From: Bacillota bacterium
Lineage (GTDB): Bacteria; Bacillota; Clostridia; Acetivibrionales; DSM-1351
NCBI GenBank assembly: GCA_023391425.1
Contig: JAEWAX010000060.1
Coordinates: 1-16,284, forward strand
DNA length: 16,284 nucleotides
Reading direction: 5' to 3'
Position numbers and translations under genes: made by a program. Below are positions 6,319 to 16,000 of the stretch, piece by piece. Within the stretch, counting starts at the first letter, position 1. Every line of letters starts with the position of its first letter. The notes below the pieces were generated by a model. The model saw only the letters and a program-made list of their open reading frames with translations. It ran no database searches and was not told where the DNA came from.

Positions 6319-6397
6319 AATTAGGTGGGTTTAATACTATGTCTGTAGTAACAGATATTTAATGTTATCTTTGACTGGTACGATTGCTCCACCAAGT

Positions 6398-6432
6398 AAG
6401 TACCCATACTTTGACACAAAGTATGGGTACTT
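6398..6432. repeat. Perfect 16-bp inverted repeat with 3-nt loop
   Basis: AAGTACCCATACTTTG (6398-6413) is the exact reverse complement of 6417-6432, around ACA. No T-run follows on either strand. It is a very stable hairpin or cruciform. It could be a terminator lacking its U-tract, a protein-binding site or a relic of a mobile element end. The stretches on either side (6319-6397, 6433-6589) show no gene. Confidence 0.8.
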
Positions 6433-6589
6433 TGCTATGCTCTGAAAACGTGGAATATGTTAAAAAATATTTTAAATGGCTGTGGAGGAGTGTCACAAAA
6501 TAGGAAGGCGGCATTATTCATGAAATAATATGCTAGAAAAAATTAAAATAACTGGTGCGTATTATATAAAATGGAAAATATAAATATAA

Positions 6590-6629
6590 TTTACAAATAA
6601 TATACAATTATGGTATAATTACAAATAAT
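6590..6629 (+). promoter_or_regulatory. Strong promoter framed by direct repeats and a dyad
   Basis: TTTACA (6590-6595), an 18-bp spacer and TATAAT (6614-6619) form a good sigma-A promoter, with TG at 6611-6612 as an extended -10. The 11-bp repeat TTACAAATAAT occurs at 6591-6601, over the -35, and again at 6619-6629, just past the -10. A dyad AATTAT-GGT-ATAATT (6606-6620) lies on the -10. The arrangement suggests a repressor-controlled promoter. It is followed only by the broken C-domain remnant and then the NRPS, with no terminator seen between, so it may drive the NRPS. Confidence 0.6.
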
Positions 6630-6991
6630 TTGAGATTGATACAACGGAATGAAGAGGTAAATGATACAAAAGAATATTCATATATGGAGCAAGAAAGTAA
6701 GTATTTGAGCTCTAGTAGGTTTGAGAAGGATAAGAACTTTTGGAATAAAAAATTTGCAAAACTTCCGGAAAATTATAATGGCAATCAATTATTTCCACTG
6801 CAACTAGTGATTAAGGATTGGTTGGAGAATAACGGCTTGCAATTGGATTTTGACTATAAAACAGATATTTATACTCAAGAGCAGATTACAGATATGTTAA
6901 CCATTTAAGAAATCTAATGGTTCAGGTATTGGATACACCAAACGAACCTTTAAATAGTTTTACATATATATCAGAAGTGGTTGATTATTAA
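6630..6991 (+). pseudogene. Broken NRPS condensation-domain remnant
   Basis: The frame from 6630 gives LIQRNEEVNDTKEYSY, then QESKYLSSSRFEKDKNFW and KFAKLPENY. This is the mid-domain linker of a condensation domain, where the sequence E-x-x-Y-L-x-S-x-R-F-x-K-D-x-x-F-W is typical. It then jumps to FPLQLVIKDWLENNGLQLDF and YKTDIYTQEQITDML, which belong near the end of such a domain. The half carrying HHxxxDG is missing, about 150-170 residues are deleted internally, and the frame stops at 6906-6908. One base out of frame (6902-6991) it continues as HLRNLMVQVLDTPNEPLNSF then TYISEVVDY, the expected C-domain tail. So there are three lesions: 5' loss, internal deletion and a frameshift. No function is expected. 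Confidence 0.7.
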
Positions 6992-6993
6992 AA

Positions 6994-7015
6994 ATAGAGA
7001 GTCTGAAACCCTCAT
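6994..7015. repeat. Small hairpin repeat (copy 2)
   Basis: GAGAGT and ACCCTC pair around a short loop with one mismatch. About 17 of 22 bases match copy 1 at 4841-4863, including AAACCCTCAT, and TTTATAAT-xxx-ATGCG follows in both places. It lies in the NRPS leader. Confidence 0.35.
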
Positions 7016-7074
7016 TAAACAAGGGGTTGAAGATTTCGAGAATTTATAATGAAATGCGGGGTGCTTATTCGATC

Positions 7075-10000
7075 ATGGCAATAGAGGTTAATATTGATAA
7101 GGCTGCAGAACAGCCTATAGAAGAGCTTATTTTTAATTTGAAGGATATCGGCATCAATCTTTGGGTTGAGGGAGCTGCATTAAAATATGAAGGCCCTAAG
7201 GGGGCTGTTACGGTCGAAATATTGCAGCGGCTAAAAGAAAGGAAGCCAGAGCTTATAAAGTATTTAAAGGAAAAGGACGGGAAGGCTCTATATTTTGAAC
7301 CGATTGAAGCAGTAGAAAAAGCGGAGTATTATCCTGTATCTGTTGCACAAAGACGAATGTTTCTTTTGAACCAGATTGACAGGAGCAGCACAGCATATAA
7401 CATAATCAATGTTTTCAAAATTGAGGGCAGCCTTGACAGGGAAAAGTTCCTTGACGTAATGCGAAAGCTTGCACAAAGACACGATTCTCTTAGAACAAGC
7501 TTTGAAATGCTTGACGGAAGTCCTGTTCAAAGGATTCATGAGTCTGTCGAAATTGCTTCTTACTATGAGGAAATATCAAGCGATAACGACGATATTGATC
7601 AAATTATAGACAGCTTTGTACAGGCATATGATTTGTCAAAGGCACCCTTGTTCAGAACAAAGCTTGTCAGGGATAAAAGCTCGGAAAGTGAATGCTATTA
7701 TCTGTTTTTAGACATGCATCATATAATCTCGGATGGTATGTCGGGAGCAGTGCTTGTTAAGGACTTTAACGAGCTTTATTCAGGCAGGGAGCTGCCTGAG
7801 CTGAAAATTCAATACAGGGAATTCGTCAACTGGCATGAAAAGCTTATTTCAAGCAATGTAATGAAGGGACAGAGGGAATACTGGCTTGGGAAATTAAGCG
7901 GTGAGCTGCCAATACTGAGTCTGCCCACTGACTACCCACGACCTGCCTCCTTCAGCTTTAAGGGAGATTCAATATTATTCAGCATTGATAACGAGCTCAA
8001 GGACAAGCTGTATAGCCTTACCCGAGCTTACAAGGTAACGCTGAATGTAGTGCTTCTGTCTGCGCTCAATATCCTTCTTGCAAGGTACAGCGGACAGTCA
8101 GATATAGTAATAGGTACGCCGACAGCAGGGAGAAGAAACGCAGACCTTTTTGACATGATAGGTATGCTTGTTAATACAGTTGCAAACCGAAATTACACGG
8201 ATTCAAATAAAAGCTTCATAGATTTTCTAAGGGAGGTTGGAGAAAACTCTCTTGATGCCTTGGATAATCAGGATTATCCTTTTGAACAGCTGGTTGAGGA
8301 CTTGAGGGTACAAAGGGATTTAAGCAGAAATCCTGTATTTGACGTTATGTTTGTATTGCAGAATATAAGCGTTGACAGTATTAAAATAGGAAATATGAAG
8401 GTCTCAAGATATGATTTCAGAAGGAAGTCCGCTTATGTTGATTTAACATTGTTTGGTGAAGAAATTCCAAACGGTATCAGCTTTGAGCTTAATTACTGCT
8501 CCGCCCTTTACAGCAGGGAAACTGCTGAAAGACTTAGCCGACACTATGTAAACATATTAAAGTATATTTCTGAAAAGCCTGATAGCAGGCTGCAAGAAAT
8601 AGAGCTTGCCTCAGAGGAGGAAATAGCCCAAATATTGAAGGAGTTTAACAATACAGCCTTTGACTATCCACGAAATAAGACAATAAATGAGCTATTTGAG
8701 CTACAGGCTGAGAAAACTCCAGAAAATATTGCAGTTGTCTGGGAAAATACAATCACTACATATGCACAGCTGAACAGCAGGGCAAATTGTATTGCTAATA
8801 CACTTAGAAAAAAGGGTGTAGAAAGAGGCTGCATTGTTGCAGTAATGGCTGAACGCTCCCCTTCAATGATAGCAGCAGTTTTAGGAATTATGAAAGCAGG
8901 CGCGGTATTCCTGCCGATAGATCCGGCATATCCAAGGGATAGAATTGAATATATTCTGGAGGACGGAAGTGTAAAAATACTGATAACACAAAGGGCGTTC
9001 GCAGACAAGACAGATACGGACATAGAAATGCTTTATCTGGAGGATGAAGCTATTTATAAGAACACATATTGTAATCAAAAGGCAGTAAATACGTCCGAGG
9101 ATGTGCTGTATACAATCTATACCTCCGGAACTACAGGAAAGCCGAAGGGTGTGCTCTTAAAGCATAAAAACATGGTAAACCTGGTTTATCATCAATACAA
9201 TACAACAGATATTGATTTTAGTGGAAGGGTTTTACAGTTTACAACACTATGCTTTGATGTCTGCTATCAGGAGATGTTTTCAACACTGCTTCGCGGAGGT
9301 CAATTACATATTATAGATGAGACCTCAAAAAAGGATGTTTCAAAGCTGTTTGGCTTTATAGAAAAAAACGGTCTCGAAACTGTTTTCCTGCCCACCTCGT
9401 TCTTTAAGTTTATAATAAACGAGGAGGAATATATAAATGTCTTTCCTTCCTGCATAAAGCATCTGATAACAGCGGGTGAGCAGCTTATAATAACAGGATT
9501 GTTCAAGGAATATATAAGGAATAATGATTTGGTTCTGCATAATCATTACGGACCCTCCGAGACACATGTTGTAACGACATTCAGTATTAACGGAGGAGAG
9601 ATAGCAGATATTCCACCAATCGGAAAACCTATTTGCAATACCCATATTTATATATTTGACAGGAATATGAACCTTCAGCCAATTGGTATTCCCGGAGAGC
9701 TTTATATATCGGGGGATAATGTCGGAGCGGGCTATCTTGGCAAGCCCGCGCTTACCGATGAGAAATTCCTGCGAGACCCGTTCTATCCAGAGAATAGGAT
9801 GTATAAAACAGGAGATTTGGCAAGGTGGCTGTCTAACGGTAATATAGAATTTTTAGGCAGAGCGGATCATCAGGTAAAAATAAGAGGCTTTAGAATAGAG
9901 CTTGGAGAAATTGAGGCTGTATTGCTAAAGCATGAGAATATAAGAGAAACGCTTGTAATTGTAAAGGATGACAATCTTGGCGGAAAGTATCTGTGCGCTT

Positions 10001-13000
10001 ATATTGCAGCGGAGCTTGATATGAAGCCGTCTGACGTAAAGGAGTATTTATCAGCCAATTTGCCTGAATACATGATTCCTTCATGTTTTGTATTCTTGAG
10101 AAAAATGCCTCTGACATCAAACGGAAAGCTTGACAGGAGAGCCTTGCCAGAGCCTGAAGCAGGTATACAGATTGACAGTGAATACGAGGCTCCACAGAGT
10201 GATACTGAAATAAGACTTGCCGCCATTTGGACAGAGGTGCTTGGAGTAGCTCCAATAGGAGCAATGGATAATTTTTTCGAGCTTGGAGGACACTCCCTAA
10301 AGGCAACAGCACTTGTTTCAAAGGTGCATAAGCAGCTTGGTGTAGAGCTTGCGTTAAGTGAGGTTTTCAGTGCGAAAACACTCAGGAAGCTTGCAAAAAG
10401 AATAGACAGCATGCAAAAAACCATATATTCCTCGATAAGACCGGTTATGAAGCAGGAATACTACCCGCAATCTCCTGCACAGAGAAGACTCTTTGTTTTA
10501 AAGCAGCTTGACGGTGACAGTACTACCTACAACATGCCTTTAGTGCTTGAAGCGGAGGGATTGCTCGACAGGGAACGCTTCGAAAATGCCTTCAAAGCAT
10601 TAGTACAAAGGCATGAGGCGTTAAGAACAACGTTTGTGCTTGTTGCAGGAGAGCCTGTTCAGAGAGTATATGACAATGCAGAATTAGAGTTTATATATAA
10701 AAAGTCTGCTGGAGAGAACATAAACAGCTTAATCAAAAGTATTATCAAGCCTTTTGACTTTAAAAAGGCTCCACTTCTCAGAGTAGGGCTTATAGAGCTT
10801 GACAGCGCGGCTGAGCGTAATGCACAAGGGAAATATATTATTGTCTGCGACATGCATCACATAGTTTCGGACGGAGTATCAGTAAGTATAATTGCAAAGG
10901 AATTTACAGCACTTTATATGGGAGCATGTCTTCCTGAATTAAAGCTGCAATACAAGGATTATTCAGAGTGGCAGCATAGTCTGCTTGAGTCTGGCGAGAT
11001 TAAAAGGCAGGAGGAGTACTGGCTTGACGTAATGGGAGGAGAGCTTCCAGTGCTTAACCTTCCTCTCGACTATACAAGGCCTGATATGCAAAGCTTCGAG
11101 GGAAGTGTACTGACCTTTGAGACATCTCAGGAGGCTGCAAAGGGCTTGAATGCATTGGCGGCCGAAACAGGCTCGACTTTGTACATGGTATTGCTAGCGG
11201 CATATAATGTCCTGCTTGCAAAGTATTCTGGGCAGGAGGATATAATTGTAGGCTCTCCGATAGCGGGTAGAAATCATGCCGATCTTGAGAATATTATAGG
11301 TATATTTCTGAACACACTGGCAATGAGAAATTATCCTTCAGCAGAAAAGACATTTATAGAGTTTTTGCAGGAGGTGAAGGAAAATTGTCTGGGTGCATAT
11401 GAAAATCAGGACTACCAGTTTGAAGATCTAGTGGAGAAAATTCAAATAAAGAGAGATATACGCAGAAATCCCCTGTTTGATGTCATGTTTGTACTGCAGA
11501 ATGAAGATTCAGGAGAAATGAACGTGCCTGAATTAAGCCTTAAGCCTTATGAATTTGAAAATAAGATATCTAAATTTGACATGACACTAAATGCAGTAGA
11601 AGAAGGAGACAGGATAGCATTCGATCTTGAATACTGTACGAAATTATTTAAGAAGGAGACAATAGAGAGACTTGTAAAGCATTATATAAATATATTAAAA
11701 GAAATATCAGAGAAGCCTTATCAGAAGATATCCGAAATAGAGATGCTGACAGGGGAAGAAAAGGAGAAGATACTATATAAATTTAATGACACCAAAGTAA
11801 AGTATCCGAAAGATAAGACAATATATGAACTATTTGAAGAACAGGTAGAAAAGACGACAGACAACATAGCAGTGGTATATGAAGAAAGACAACTTACATA
11901 CAGGGAACTGAACGAAAGAGCCAACCAGCTTGCAAGGGTGCTGAGAGACAGGGGAGTAGGACCTGACAGCATAGTAGGCATAATGGTAGACCGGTCTATA
12001 GAGATGATAGTAGGAATACTGGGGATCCTAAAGTCAGGAGGGGCATACCTTCCTATAGATACTGAATACCCTCAGGAGAGAATAAAGTTTATGTTTGAAG
12101 ACAGTGGAGCCAATATTCTGATAACACATGGTGACCTGGCAAGTAAAATAGATTTTGATGGATATGTAATAGACTTAAATGATAGAAGTATCTATGCTAG
12201 GAATATATCCAACCCTGGAAAAATAAGCACTTCAGAAAATCTCGCATATATCATATACACATCAGGGTCTACAGGAAAGCCTAAGGGTAATCTTACCACT
12301 CATTATAATGTAAGCAGGGTAGTAATGAATACCAATTACATTAATATCAGACCTGACGATGTAATTTTACAATTATCAAATTATGCTTTTGACGGCTCGG
12401 TTTTTGATATTTTTGGGGCATTGCTAAACGGAGCAAAGTTAACGATGGTGGATAAGGACACTATACTTGATATTTATAAGCTGTCAAAGTTTATAGAAGA
12501 AAAAGGTGTAACAGTATTCTTTGTGACCACAGCTCTATTTAATACTATTGTAGATGTAAATATTGACTGCCTTAAAATTGTAAGAAAAGTATTGTTTGGA
12601 GGAGAAAGAGTTTCGGTCAAGCATGCAAGAAAAGCTCTTCAATACATCGGAAGGGACAGAATAATACATGTGTATGGTCCAACCGAAAGTACAGTATATG
12701 CAACATACTATTTTATAGATGAAATAGATGAAGACGCTGAAAATATACCTATAGGCAGACCGCTTAGCAATACGCAGGCATATATAGTAGACAAAAATAA
12801 TACCCTGCTACCTGTAGGAGCCGCAGGTGAGTTATGCATATCAGGCGATGGACTTGCGAGAGGATATCTTAACAGGACTGAGCTTACAGCGGAGAAGTTT
12901 GTGCCTAACCCATTTATTCCTGACGAAAGAATGTACCGTACAGGGGATCTTGCACGCTGGCTACCGGATGGAAACATAGAGTTCTTGGGAAGGATAGACC

Positions 13001-16000
13001 ATCAGGTAAAGATAAGGGGCTTCAGAATAGAATTGGGCGAGATAGAGACACAGCTATTAAAGCATAAAAATATAAAGGAAACAGTAGTAATAGCAAGAGA
13101 AGGAGTAAACGGGGATAAATACCTGTGTGCATATATAGTGTCAGACAGAGAAATAACGGTAGCAGAACTAAAGGGGTATCTTTCAAAGGAACTACCCGAC
13201 TACATGGTACCGTCATACTTCATGCAACTCGACAAGCTGCCCCTGACACCAAACGGCAAGATAGACAGAAGAGCATTTCCTGAACCTGACGGCAGTATCA
13301 GTACGGGAGTGGAATACATTGAACCATTAACAGACACAGAGATACGGCTTGCAAAGATATGGAGGGAAATCCTAGGAGTTGAGAGGATAGGAGTAAATGA
13401 CGGCTTCTTTGAGTTAGGTGGGCATTCCCTAAAAGCTACAATATTGGTATCCAGGATACATAAGGAATTTGATGTAGAAGCACCACTTAAAGAGGTATTC
13501 ATGCGGCAGACAATAAAGGAACTTGCAGAATACATAAAAGAGGCATACAAGAACATATACTCCGGGATTGAGGCAGTAGAAGAAAAGAAATACTACTCCG
13601 TCTCCTCAGCCCAGAAGAGGATGTACATACTGAACCAGATGGAAAGATCCTCATCCATATACAATATTCCAGGGGTCGTAGTAATCGAAGGTAAATTAGA
13701 CAGGGAAAAGCTGGAGGAAAGCTTCAGGCAGTTGGTAGGAAGGCACGAAGCATTCAGGACATACTTTGATACTGTAGAAGGGGAGCCTGTACAGAAAGTA
13801 TTGAGGGAAGCAGGCTTCAAGATTGAGTATAAGGAATGTAATGAATGTGAGTCAGAAGTGGCAGTAAAGGAATTCATAAGACCCTTTGACCTTGGCAAGG
13901 CGCCACTTATAAGAGTAGGCTTGATAAAGATAGGAGAAAGAAGGCATATCCTGGTAGTGGATATGCACCACATCATATCTGACGGTACATCCATGGGAAT
14001 CATCATAAAAGAATTCACAAGCCTGTACAACGGGGAGAGCTTACCTGAGCTAAGGATACAATACAAGGACTTTTCGGAATGGCAGAATAAGCTTTTTAGA
14101 AGTGAAAAGATAAATAAACAGGAAGAATACTGGCTTAAGGTATTTGAAGGGGAAATACCAGTACTTGACATGCCAACAGACTACCCAAGGCCGTCCATAC
14201 AGAACTTTGAAGGGGACAGAATAAACTTTGAAATAGGGGAGGAACTGACAGCAAGGCTTAAGAATCTGTCGTCCAAAATAGGTGCAACGCTGTACATGAC
14301 ACTGCTGGGAGGGTACAACATACTATTATCCAAATACAGCGGTGAGGAGGATATTGTAGTAGGTACGCCCATTGCCGGAAGGCCGCATGCTGACCTGCAT
14401 GGAATCATAGGTATGTTTGTAAACACCATTGCAATGAGGAACTATCCTGAAGGAAGCAAAACAGTGGAAGAGTTTCTAAAGGAAGTAAAAGAGAATTCAC
14501 TCAGGGCATATGAGAACCAGGATTACCAGTTTGAAGAACTTGTGGAGAAACTTGAAATAAAGAGGGACTTAAGCAGGAATCCCCTGTTTGATGTCATGTT
14601 TGTACTGCAGAATGAAGATTTAGGAGATCTGGAGATAGAGGGGCTGAAGCTAAAGCCTTATGAGTATGAAAACACTACAGCCAAATTTGACATTACACTA
14701 AATGCAGCAGAAGTAGGGGACAAGGTGGTATTTAGTCTCGAGTACTGTACAAAGCTGTACAAGAAGGAAACGATAGAACGGCTGGGCAGACACTACATAA
14801 AATTATTGGATGGTATATGTGAGAAGCCATATGGGAAGATAGTTGACTTAGAAATATTGTCGGAGGAGGAAAGAAGGACACTTCTGCATGACTTTAACAA
14901 TACGGCAGCAGAATATCCTAAGGACAAGACAATACATGAGCTGTTCGAGGAGCAGGTAGAGAAGACCCCTGATAATATAGCAGTAGTATATGAAGATAAT
15001 CAGCTCACTTACAGGAAATTAAACCAGAAGGCCAACCAACTGGCAAGAGTGCTGAGGGAAAAGGGAGTAGGACCGGATAGTATAGTAGGTATAATGGTAG
15101 AGCGTTCCCTTGAGATGATAGTAGGAATACTAGGTATCCTAAAGGCAGGAGGAGCATATTTGCCTATAGACCCCACATATCCACCGGATAGGGTAAAGTA
15201 CATACTGGAGGATAGCGGGACAAGAGTACTACTAATCCAGTCTTTTTTTAAAGATGTTATTGAGTATGATGGGAATGCTATTTGCCTGGATGACAAGGCT
15301 GAATATAATGGAAATATTTCGAATATCCAGAATATCAATTCACCCGGAGATCTGGCATATGTTATATATACCTCCGGAACAACCGGAAGACCCAAAGGCG
15401 TAATGATTGAACATAGAAATGTAGTAAGGCTTTTGTATAATGATAAAAATCAGTTTGACTTCAGTTCAAAAGATGTTTGGACCATGTTTCATTCATTCTG
15501 CTTCGATTTCTCTGTGTGGGAAATGTATGGTGCTTTATTATACGGAGGCAAGCTGGTTATAGTGCCAAAGCTTGCTGCACAGAACCCGGGAGAGTATCTT
15601 AGACTGCTTAAACAGCAAAAGGTGACTGTTTTAAATCAGACGCCTACAGCATTTTATAAACTATCTTATGAAGAAATGAAATATGAAGGAAAAGGGCTTG
15701 CTATAAGATATGTAATATTTGGAGGGGAGGCATTAAAACCTTTAATGCTTAGGGACTGGAGAAATAAATATCCTCAAACAAAGATTATTAACATGTATGG
15801 CATAACTGAAACAACCGTACACGTTACATACAAGGAAATACTTGAGCAGGATATAGAGATAAACCTAAGTAATATCGGAAAACCTATACCTACACTTACA
15901 ACCTACATTATGGACAGAAATTCGAGAATTCTTCCTGTTGGGGTACCGGGAGAGTTATGTGTAGGAGGAGAGGGAGTAGCAAGAGGATATCTTAACAGAC

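Noticed and set aside
7027..7074. TATAAT at 7045-7050 as the main NRPS promoter
   Set aside because: No acceptable -35 lies 16-18 bp upstream and transcription would begin at the ribosome binding site; the promoter at 6590-6619 is much better.
8664..15395. Several long minus-strand open frames inside the NRPS gene
   Set aside because: They are antisense shadows of conserved NRPS motifs, have no ribosome binding sites, and their hydrophobic Ser/Leu-rich translations mirror plus-strand codon use.
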